Translations under genes and position numbers: made by a program
Part shown: piece by piece, positions 18,401 through 24,730 of the stretch
Layout of the letters: every line of letters starts with the position of its first letter
How positions within the stretch are numbered: position 1 is the first letter of the stretch
The notes under the pieces: generated by a model
The model's input: the letters and a program-made list of their open reading frames with translations, nothing else
The model's database searches: none
Told to the model about the DNA's origin: nothing
DNA from: Kiritimatiellia bacterium
GTDB lineage: Bacteria; Verrucomicrobiota; Kiritimatiellia; RFP12; UBA1067
Assembly: GCA_017405115.1 (NCBI GenBank)
Contig: JAFRBA010000259.1
Coordinates: forward strand, 1-34,814
Length of the DNA stretch: 34,814 nt
Direction: 5' to 3'

Positions 18401-19295
18401 GCGCGTCAATGCGTTCCTCGGCCAGGCGGACCTCTCGATGATCCTGCACATGCTCTCGCAGCGCAGCGACACGGACCTCCTCTCCGCGCCGAAGGTCGTA
18501 ACAAAGTCGGGCGAGAACGCCGTCATCAAGGTCGTCACCGAGTACATCTACCCGCAGGACTACGACGTACAGCTGCAGTCCTCCGGCGGCAGCTCTTCGT
18601 CCTCGTCGTCGGGTGGCGGCTCCTCCGCGATTCTCGCGGTCGTGGAGCCACAGAACTTCACGATGCGCGAGGTGGGCGTCATCCTCGACGTCACGCCTAC
18701 GTACTCCGAGGCGAACGGCGGCACGATCGACCTCGAGCTCAAGCCGCAGGTCGTCGACGAACCTATCTGGCACAACTACGGCATGAAGATTCCGTTCTCA
18801 GGCAACAGCTCGGTGCAGAACTTCATGGGCCTGGCGGAGATCCCCATAGCTGCTGTCAACGCGATCAAGGAGCTCGGCGGAACACTCTCCGACGACCAGA
18901 TACAGACCTACTCCGATGCAATCATGGCCTCTTCGACCGCCGCCATGGCGTCGTCGAGCGGCCAGGGCAACATGACATGGTACGACGCGCCGATGGAGCA
19001 GCCGTTCTTCCATGTGCGCTCGATCGATTCAAAGGTCTCTATCACCCCCGGAGCCACCGTCGTCATGGGCGGCCTCATTACCGAGTCCCGCAAGGCGATG
19101 GACGACAAGATTCCGTTCTTGGGCGACCTGCCCTACGTCGGGCGGCTCTTCCGCAGCCACGCGGAGCAGACGATCAAGCGCAACCTGCTCATATTCGTGA
19201 CGGGTCGCCTGATCACGCCTTCCGGCCGCGAGCTCCACATGAACGAGGAGGCGCAGGTGAATGCGGAGGTCAAGGCCGCGCCAGAGAAAGAGTAA
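15489..19295 (+). CDS. Secretin, outer-membrane channel of the pilus-like system (Amuc_1098/PilQ-type)
   Basis: 1268 residues from the ATG at 15489, chosen over GTG at 15480 because AAGGAG at 15471-15476 leaves only three bases before the GTG. The signal peptide is ALGATAVLVAASFSTLAQ. Residues ~38-314 are an Ala/Glu/Pro-rich low-complexity region with repeats such as TEEKPAA and ESPETPVAAAPAA. A TPR-like helical region follows (~318-537), then N-domains with FHEALKLVCDSVNYKFIIRG. The secretin core (~790-1250) carries QPQLIEIETRFVEVSQED, LLSAPKVVTKSGENAVI, VTPTYSEANGGTIDLELKPQ, GATVVMGGLITESRK, PFLGDLPYVGRLFRS and NLLIFVTGRLITPSG. Ser/Gly-rich loops interrupt the core (18000-18200 and 18580-18630). 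It should assemble the outer-membrane ring. Confidence 0.92.
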   Translation: MTNIRNWVALGATAVLVAASFSTLAQDDLDDLLKDLEGGSAKPAEKAEAKAEEKPAATEEKPAATEEKPAATEEKSEAAEATAAGDSGAAAAPAVAAEEKPAPAAGTSETAVAPAAAAEEPAAVAEEKPAPVAEAPAAVAEDKPAAVAEAPASEDSGAAVATAAEEKAEEKVEKVEAASSKKVDEVMSLLDELAAETDGKPAAKPAAAVAAPVVAEAPAAAPAEAPAAAPESPETPVAAAPAAEEPAPVAAAPAAVAEEPAAAVAEAPAAAPESPETPVAAAPAAAAEEQPAAVAEAPAAPVAAPAAKPAAPVSPDAELIENIRNTERLRRLALDSQAMREITEAREAMKSGEYAEAVRHYGLATKMLNDRPLSKNLRRECDQGIAEGLYRAAIAENDIGRRERAIKLMEKAIDMRHPKARRMLDKWKAEDATAVKEVDVSAKRHRISDDDFKADRDQIRRHLRRSRQYLAVRDMVKALEECEVVLVMDPYNQDAIRIRRAIQRKRQTIREQERVAARDGMIADVDEAWRPVYAVNAARLNEAAADTVKQQTGEDPERTMEQEIEKRMKEMRLPEVSFKPPATIIDAVEFFRSASKDYDRPDIPIEKRGFNFVLRTPQGAIKTQQAEAESDDFSSSGDEDSASPANGLEPIQTLTASDISFHEALKLVCDSVNYKFIIRGPVVMVMPKDMSTAEILSRKYNVPESFMERVSTATDEMKQMGGGFGNSQKKSGGGEEEEGQERDWKAFFEEMGVKWPEGSSIKHIKSLGKLYVRNTRENLAEFEKVLEELGGQPQLIEIETRFVEVSQEDLNSLGFEWILNSDYSLNLGHSLGKALGVKGGTWGSESGSASYTGAGSRSSGSSSDSSTSSQSINMQQNCAQVPGYPSSTTTTSGSSSQNSASSRESMGSYSYNRRVDLNSQGGDWIRNRGGKRNLGINAFGGTSDQQNGNRYLSTESNHISGEAKSTNDQFMRVNAFLGQADLSMILHMLSQRSDTDLLSAPKVVTKSGENAVIKVVTEYIYPQDYDVQLQSSGGSSSSSSSGGGSSAILAVVEPQNFTMREVGVILDVTPTYSEANGGTIDLELKPQVVDEPIWHNYGMKIPFSGNSSVQNFMGLAEIPIAAVNAIKELGGTLSDDQIQTYSDAIMASSTAAMASSSGQGNMTWYDAPMEQPFFHVRSIDSKVSITPGATVVMGGLITESRKAMDDKIPFLGDLPYVGRLFRSHAEQTIKRNLLIFVTGRLITPSGRELHMNEEAQVNAEVKAAPEKE

Positions 19296-19311
19296 GGAGT
19301 AAGGAACAAAG

Positions 19312-19926
19312 GTGGCAAGGGTCTGCCTCACGGGAGGGATTGCCTGCGGCAAGTCCCTCCTTTCATGTTATCTAAACGAACTCGGCGTGGAGACTATCGA
19401 CGCCGACGACGTGGCGCACGGGCTCATTCCCGATCCGGCGGAACGCCGTCGAATCGCCGCCGAGGTCTTCGCCGACTCCGCGAAGCGGAGGGAGCTTGAG
19501 GCGAGAATCCATCCGCTGGTAAAGGCAAGGATCGAGGCCTTCCTTGACCGGCGGGACGGGCATGACCGGCGGGACGGGCATGACCGGCGGGACGGGCATG
19601 ACGATTGCCACTCGTCTCGCCAGCCCCTCCAGCCCCGCCAGTCCCTTTCTCTTCGCCTTGCGATAATTCCCTTGCTTTTCGAGGTGCACTGGGAATCAGA
19701 ATATGATATAATATGCTGCGTCGCATCCACGAGGGAGAATCAGATCTCTCGGATGATGGTGACGCGCGGCTACACGCGCGAAGAGGCCGAATCCCGGTTG
19801 GCGGCGCAACTGCCGATCGATGAAAAGGCCGCTAAATCTCACTACGTGATAGACAACAATGGAACTGTCGAGGAACTGAAAGCTAACGCAAAACGGTTGG
19901 TCAAATGGCTAGAGGCCAAGGTCTAG
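19312..19926 (+). CDS. coaE: Dephospho-CoA kinase with an inserted repeat and a shortened core
   Basis: Last step of coenzyme A synthesis, phosphorylating dephospho-CoA. The GTG start follows AAGGA at 19301-19305. The 204 residues show the P-loop LTGGIACGKS, the substrate-binding IDADDVAHG, LEARIHPLV, the IIPLLFE strand and DNNGTVEEL near the end. Two anomalies offset each other. Between VAHGLI and AAEVFADS about 20 residues of the usual family sequence are missing. Between EAFL and LRLAIIPLLFE about 33 extra residues are present, including three copies of DRRDGH encoded by an 18-base tandem repeat and an inverted partner. The key residues seen are intact, so it is probably functional, but the core deletion leaves some doubt. 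Confidence 0.88.
   Translation: MARVCLTGGIACGKSLLSCYLNELGVETIDADDVAHGLIPDPAERRRIAAEVFADSAKRRELEARIHPLVKARIEAFLDRRDGHDRRDGHDRRDGHDDCHSSRQPLQPRQSLSLRLAIIPLLFEVHWESEYDIICCVASTRENQISRMMVTRGYTREEAESRLAAQLPIDEKAAKSHYVIDNNGTVEELKANAKRLVKWLEAKV
19546..19645. repeat. In-frame palindromic element inside coaE
   Basis: The left arm is three exact 18-base units GACCGGCGGGACGGGCAT (19546-19599). The right arm at 19611-19645 (CTCGTCTCGCCAGCCCCTCC and onward to GCCAGTCCC) is an imperfect reverse complement built of 9-base CAGCCCCTC-like units. Its reverse complement resembles the uvrA element at 26074-26141. Confidence 0.85.
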
Positions 19927-19978
19927 AATCCTAGAGATCTAGAATTCTAGAAATCTAGAACCCTAGGCCATCTAGAAG
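19923..19978. repeat. CTAGAA octamer array between coaE and rho
   Basis: Seven degenerate units: CTAGAATC, CTAGAGAT, CTAGAATT, CTAGAAAT, CTAGAACC, CTAGGCCAT, CTAGAAG. The first unit contains the coaE stop TAG. The array is rich in TCTAGA palindromes and so is self-complementary. Confidence 0.9.
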
Positions 19979-20000
19979 CCGAGAAAGGAAAGAGTGGTCA

Positions 20001-21527
20001 ATGGCTGAAGAGTTCGATGTTTTCGCAGGTGCGATGAAGCACGGGGGCGGCACGGCGCCCGCGCCGGGCGGCGGGAAGAAGAAGTTCTTCCGCAAGTCCT
20101 TTGGCAGGGCCGCCGGCAAGGCCAACAACTCGCCCATCCGCGGCGCGAACGGCGAGGAGTCGGTGAATCCGCTCCTTAACGCCCCGTTGCCCACGGAGCA
20201 GAAGGTCGCCGAGCCTGAGGCCCCGGCAAACCCCCGCCGCAACCCCGACCTGCCGGAGTTCTACCTCAGCGACATCCAGACGTGGCCGGCGCAGCAGATC
20301 GTCGACCGCATGATGCCGGGCGCCGACCCGGAGGAGCTCGGCAGCTACCGCAAGCACGAGCTCATCTTCGCCGCGATACGGAAGTACCTCTCGTCCGGCG
20401 GCGCCGTCATCGCCACCGGCTGCCTTGAGATCGTCCGCGAGGGCCACGGCTTCCTGCGCTCGGCGAAGAACAACTTCCTCGCCTGCCCCGAGGACGTGTT
20501 CGTCACGCAGCAGCAGATACGCCGCCACGCTCTCAGGACGGGCGACATCGTCGAGGGTCCGATCCGCGACCCGCGCGACAGGGACAGGTTCTTCTGCCTC
20601 GGCAACGTGATGCGCGTGAACGGCAAGGAGCCGTCCGCCGCCGCCCGGGTCGTCCACTTCGAGAGCCTTACGGCGACGTTCCCCACGCGGCGCATCATCC
20701 TCGAGACCGAGTCCACGGAGTATTCCACGCGCGTCATCGACCTGTTCGCGCCAATAGGCTTCGGCCAGCGCGGGCTCATAATCGCGCCGCCGCGCGTCGG
20801 CAAGACCGTCCTTCTCCAGAAGATGGCCAACGCCATCTCGAAGAACTACCCCGAGGCGATCCTCATCATCCTGCTCATCGACGAGCGCCCCGAGGAAGTG
20901 ACGGACATGCAGCGCAACACAAAGGCGATGGTGCTCTCTTCGACGTTCGACGAGGAGCCGCAGCACCACGTGAACGTGACGGAAATGGTGCTCGAGATGT
21001 CGAAGCGCCAGGTCGAGAACGGCAAGGACGTCATCATACTGATGGACTCGATAACCCGCATGGCGCGCGCATACAACACGGTGCAGCCGCATTCGGGCAA
21101 GATCCTCACGGGCGGCGTCGACGCGCTCGCCATGCACCGTCCGAAGCGCTTCTTCGGCGCGGCCCGCAACATAGAGGGCGGCGGCTCTCTCACCATCATC
21201 GCCACCGGCCTCATCGACACCGGCAGCCGCATGGACGAGGTGATATTCGAGGAGTTCAAGGGCACGGGCAACATGGAGATAGTGCTCGACCGCGGCCTCG
21301 CCGACAAGCGCATCTTCCCTGCGATCGACATCGACAAGTCGGGGACGCGAAAGGAAGACCTCCTCCTCGACCCGCTCGAGCTGGAGAAGACGTGGGGGAT
21401 CCGGCGCATCCTCTCCGCGGCAGGCACCGAGTCGGCCATGAAGTCGGTCCTGAACTCCCTCAAGAAGACGAAGTCCAACCCGGAGTTCCTCCTCGCATTC
21501 GACCTCAGCAAGGTGAGGGAGCTGTAG
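20001..21527 (+). CDS. rho: Transcription termination factor Rho
   Basis: Hexameric RNA-dependent ATPase helicase that ends transcription. 508 residues against ~420 in E. coli; the excess is an N-terminal extension rich in Gly, Lys and Pro ([17 protein letters not shown]). The primary RNA-binding OB fold holds [20 protein letters not shown] and [15 protein letters not shown]. The motor domain has the P-loop [16 protein letters not shown] near residue 258-272, [44 protein letters not shown], the secondary-site loop [28 protein letters not shown] and [13 protein letters not shown]. The start ATG follows a purine-rich GAAAGGAAAGAG. Rho may matter here because no intrinsic terminator with a U-tract was found in the window. 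Confidence 0.97.
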   Translation: MAEEFDVFAGAMKHGGGTAPAPGGGKKKFFRKSFGRAAGKANNSPIRGANGEESVNPLLNAPLPTEQKVAEPEAPANPRRNPDLPEFYLSDIQTWPAQQIVDRMMPGADPEELGSYRKHELIFAAIRKYLSSGGAVIATGCLEIVREGHGFLRSAKNNFLACPEDVFVTQQQIRRHALRTGDIVEGPIRDPRDRDRFFCLGNVMRVNGKEPSAAARVVHFESLTATFPTRRIILETESTEYSTRVIDLFAPIGFGQRGLIIAPPRVGKTVLLQKMANAISKNYPEAILIILLIDERPEEVTDMQRNTKAMVLSSTFDEEPQHHVNVTEMVLEMSKRQVENGKDVIILMDSITRMARAYNTVQPHSGKILTGGVDALAMHRPKRFFGAARNIEGGGSLTIIATGLIDTGSRMDEVIFEEFKGTGNMEIVLDRGLADKRIFPAIDIDKSGTRKEDLLLDPLELEKTWGIRRILSAAGTESAMKSVLNSLKKTKSNPEFLLAFDLSKVREL

Positions 21528-21529
21528 GG

Positions 21530-21590
21530 GGTTTGAGAGGTTTGAGGGGTTTGAGAAGTTTGAGGGGTTTGAGAGGTTTGAGAGGTTGAG
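21530..21590. repeat. Nonamer array downstream of rho, inverted relative to 10787-10840
   Basis: Six TTTGAGAGG / TTTGAGGGG / TTTGAGAAG units at 21532-21585. These are the reverse complement of the CCTCTCAAA family at 10787. The first three units match the reverse complement of that array base for base. The array begins just after the rho TAG. Confidence 0.92.
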
Positions 21591-21616
21591 TGTTGTATGT
21601 CGGCTGTTGAAGTTGG

Positions 21617-21673
21617 TAGGGCGCGGACTCCGGCCGCGCCGCAAGTCGGTAGGGCGGGCGCCCCGCGCCCGCC
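21617..21673. repeat. Two tandem GC hairpins sharing a GGTAGGGCG start
   Basis: The first (stem 21620-21626 with 21634-21640, GGCGCGG/CCGCGCC) and the second (stem 21653-21661 with 21665-21673, GGCGGGCGC/GCGCCCGCC) are both preceded by GGTAG. There is no T-tract, so they are not ordinary terminators. The strong Shine-Dalgarno AAAGGAGGTG of the next gene begins 8 bases later. Confidence 0.75.
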
Positions 21674-21694
21674 GAGAAACAAAGGAGGTGCAAC

Positions 21695-24532
21695 ATGAAG
21701 AAGGTCTTTCTACTGGCACTCGCCGCCATCGCGGCGGGCGGCGTGGATGCTGCCGTCACGCAGCAGGAAGTGCACTGGGGGTACATTCTCGGAGATTCGT
21801 CGCACGTGAGCTGGGGTGCGGGTTACGTTGCGCCAAAGTCCCAGATACTCTACACACCTGGCGGCGGCGGTGACGTCATCTGGCCGTTTTCACTGACCAA
21901 CTCGCCCTCCGGATGGCGACGCACGGCGTGGCTCAGCCATGCAGGCAAAGCTCTGAGTTCTGAAGCGTCTTGGTACACCGAAAGCGACGATCTGCATAGG
22001 GAGCTTGATTCACAAAATTACATATGGCATACGTCAACTGACAAAAACGCCTATCGAGGCATCGCTGCCCGTTTCGACCCGATAAACGTTACATTCAGAT
22101 TCGACACTGCGGGCGGATCGGCGAAGACTGCTTTTACAAAGATATCTACGAATAAATTCAGTCTCGGGACATACAATGGTACCCGCGAGGGATATGGCTT
22201 CAAGTGCTGGACAAATGCTTTCGGCGCCGTAGTACAGGAGGGAAGGGACGGCCTGGTGCTAAACAAGTTTGACGGCCAACGAGAAACAAACCTGCTTACC
22301 CGGTGCTTTACCTCAATGAGCGGCTCCGTCATCCACATGCCCGGCAACCTTCCCTTCGGCGTCATCGGCAACGCGGACACGAACATCTGGCTCTACGCCT
22401 CGTGGACCGGCAACGTCTACACGGTCACGTTTAATGCCAATGGAGGCACGGTCGCCACCTCCTCCGGGCCTAAACCGACGCGCACTCGAAAAGTTACGTT
22501 CGGAAATACATACGGCGCCCCCCCGTCCGCGACATACGCGGGCAAGACGCTCAAGGGTTGGTACACTGCAGCGGAAGGCGGCACGCTCGTGACGGGCGAC
22601 ACCATCGTCAGCACGGCCTCCGACCACACCATCTATGCGCAATGGTCGGACAAGCCCGTCGTCACTTTCAAATACCGCGACGCCAGCGGAAAGCTTGTCT
22701 CCGAAGAGCAGTACGTCGACTACGGAGGTTCGGCCACCGCGCCTTCCGATGCGACCGTGAACCAGTGGCCGGGCCATGTGTTCACGACCTGGGACAGGTC
22801 GTTTGCAAACGTCACGGAGTCCATTGTGGTGAACGCACAGTACTCCGCCAATGTCTACACCGTCGTCTTCGACGCGAATGGAAGCGCAGTCTCCGGCACT
22901 ATGGCGGACCAGCAGTTCACCTGCGGCGCCTCGCAGGCGCTCCGCTCGAACAAGTACGTACGCGAAGGCTACTCCTACGGCGGATGGAACACTGCGGCGG
23001 ACGGGGCCGGCACGCCCTACTCGGACGCGGAGTCGGTCTCCGACCTTACGTACGAGGACGGCGGCACCGTGACCCTGTATGCCCAGTGGTCGCCGATATC
23101 ATACACCCTCGCATTCAGCGGCGGCAGTGGTGCAGAAGGAGAAATGGCGGCTATTCCCGCCGTGTACGACCAGGCGGTCGTGCTGCCGGCGAACGCTTTC
23201 ACCAAGACGGGATGCGCGTTCCTGCAGTGGGCGTTCGGCACGACCAACTTCCTGGACGGCGCGACCGTCTCCAACCTTACGACGACAGCTGGCGCGACGG
23301 TCACGCTGACCGCAGTCTGGGACGCGCCCTACTACATCGCGTTCGACGCGAACGGCGGCGAGGGCGCGATGGACGTGCAGCGCTTCGAGCGCGGCGAGAC
23401 AAAGGCGCTCTCGTCCAACGAATTCAGCCGCACGGGCTATGTATTCTCCGGATGGGCCACGAACGCGGCGGAGGCCGCCGCGCTCAACGTGAAATACGCC
23501 GACGGCCAGGTCGTCGTCGACATCGCCGAAGTCGCCGAGACGAACACGCTCTACGCCGTCTGGGCGACGAACACGTACTGGGTTGCGTTCGACGCGAACG
23601 GCGGCGAGGGCGACGCGATGGCCCCGCAGCGCTTCGTCTACGACCAGCCGCAGAACTTGACCTCGAACACCTACTCCAAGGGCGAGCTCTGGCGCTTCGA
23701 CGGATGGAGCAACACTGTGGATGGCGTAGTCTACGGAGACGCCGCGTCCGTCAGCAACCTCTGCACCGAGGCCGACGCCACCAATACGCTTCTCGCCGTC
23801 TGGACCAGCAACCTCAGCGACCTCTCCCAAGCCATGCATTGCACGAACCTTCAGTGGTATGGCGTTGTGATGCGTCCACTTGATAAAGTAGAGAATGGCA
23901 ACCCATGGACGCCTGGCGAAGTTGGTTACGAAGGCAGTGGCTCTTGCGCAGAACAGACAAGCCAAGCTGGGAATGCTCTCGTCGCGTCTGTTACGACAAA
24001 TGGGACGATTACGTTCTGGTGCCGCAACACGGCGGCAATTGAAGCAGTGCTTCAGATAAAGCTCAACAGATCTCTAGACGAACTTTCTCAAGCGGATGAG
24101 AAATCCGTGTTGGTGACACTCCCAGCGAATGGTGATTGGCAACAGGTGATTGTAGACGTTAATCAGAGTGAGATTCCGGGCACGGGTGAGCTATATATAA
24201 AGTTCACCGTTAGGGGGTCTGTGGGCACCGTCCAGATCGACCAGATGACGTGGACGCCGGAGGGCGGCGGCAATCCGGAGCCGACCGATGCCGACCGTGT
24301 GGAGCCGTCGGCCGTGTCGGTCTCGGATGGTGCGATGACGATCTCGTTCACCGGCGATTCGACTTTCGCCTACCATCTGCTGGCGACGGATTCGCTTTCG
24401 CCGACGAACTGGTACGACTACGGCGGCACGAACGTCGGGGCTGACGCGCTGCAGTCGTTCGAGATCCCGATCGACGCCGGGCATCCGCAGCGCTTCTTCA
24501 AGATCGAAGTCATCAAAAAGCCTCTGCAATGA
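21695..24532 (+). CDS. Exported InlB B-repeat (Listeria-Bacteroides repeat) protein
   Basis: 945 residues. The signal peptide is MKKVFLLALAAIAAGGVDA. A near-perfect ribosome-binding site AAAGGAGGTG (21681-21690) precedes the ATG. Residues ~240-710 contain successive InlB-type B repeats, recognised by the FNANGG, GKTLKGWYTAAEGG, TIYAQWS pattern and its variants FDANGGEGAM, GYVFSGWATN, TLYAVWA. A beta-sandwich-like region follows (NGTITFWCRNTA, VLQIKLNRSLDELSQ). The last ~80 residues form the FFK-ending domain also seen at the ends of the proteins at 2-7318 and 27724-32643. A cell-surface adhesive or structural role is inferred from the repeats; no enzyme domain was found. Two segments, about 21780-22330 and 23830-24240, look visibly less GC-rich than the rest. 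Confidence 0.85.
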   Translation: MKKVFLLALAAIAAGGVDAAVTQQEVHWGYILGDSSHVSWGAGYVAPKSQILYTPGGGGDVIWPFSLTNSPSGWRRTAWLSHAGKALSSEASWYTESDDLHRELDSQNYIWHTSTDKNAYRGIAARFDPINVTFRFDTAGGSAKTAFTKISTNKFSLGTYNGTREGYGFKCWTNAFGAVVQEGRDGLVLNKFDGQRETNLLTRCFTSMSGSVIHMPGNLPFGVIGNADTNIWLYASWTGNVYTVTFNANGGTVATSSGPKPTRTRKVTFGNTYGAPPSATYAGKTLKGWYTAAEGGTLVTGDTIVSTASDHTIYAQWSDKPVVTFKYRDASGKLVSEEQYVDYGGSATAPSDATVNQWPGHVFTTWDRSFANVTESIVVNAQYSANVYTVVFDANGSAVSGTMADQQFTCGASQALRSNKYVREGYSYGGWNTAADGAGTPYSDAESVSDLTYEDGGTVTLYAQWSPISYTLAFSGGSGAEGEMAAIPAVYDQAVVLPANAFTKTGCAFLQWAFGTTNFLDGATVSNLTTTAGATVTLTAVWDAPYYIAFDANGGEGAMDVQRFERGETKALSSNEFSRTGYVFSGWATNAAEAAALNVKYADGQVVVDIAEVAETNTLYAVWATNTYWVAFDANGGEGDAMAPQRFVYDQPQNLTSNTYSKGELWRFDGWSNTVDGVVYGDAASVSNLCTEADATNTLLAVWTSNLSDLSQAMHCTNLQWYGVVMRPLDKVENGNPWTPGEVGYEGSGSCAEQTSQAGNALVASVTTNGTITFWCRNTAAIEAVLQIKLNRSLDELSQADEKSVLVTLPANGDWQQVIVDVNQSEIPGTGELYIKFTVRGSVGTVQIDQMTWTPEGGGNPEPTDADRVEPSAVSVSDGAMTISFTGDSTFAYHLLATDSLSPTNWYDYGGTNVGADALQSFEIPIDAGHPQRFFKIEVIKKPLQ

Positions 24533-24573
24533 GCCTGAAAACGAATGTGAAGGCGGATAAGTTTCGTTGAAAA

Positions 24574-24706
24574 GAAAACAACCACGACAACTGTTAAAAA
24601 CAACTTCTGTTTCTTGCGCGCACAACCGTGCGCGGCCATATAAACGCCGCGCGGTTGCGCGGCGAGAAGGAGAATGTTGTTTTCACAAGTTGTTCCAGTT
24701 GTTTCC
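24574..24706. repeat. Large nested inverted repeat upstream of uvrA
   Basis: The outer arms 24574-24604 and 24676-24706 are imperfect reverse complements of 31 bases, rich in ACAAC/GTTGT. They enclose a GC hairpin whose arms are 24616-24635 and 24646-24660 (right arm GCCGCGCGGTTGCGC). It fills most of the 198-base gap between the InlB-repeat gene and uvrA; no small gene is apparent in it. Confidence 0.7.
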
Positions 24707-24730
24707 AGGTGAACTTATAGGCAGTAATCA

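Noticed and set aside
19707..19712. TATAAT inside coaE as a promoter
   Set aside because: No acceptable -35 lies 16-18 bases upstream, and the bases encode the conserved part of CoaE.
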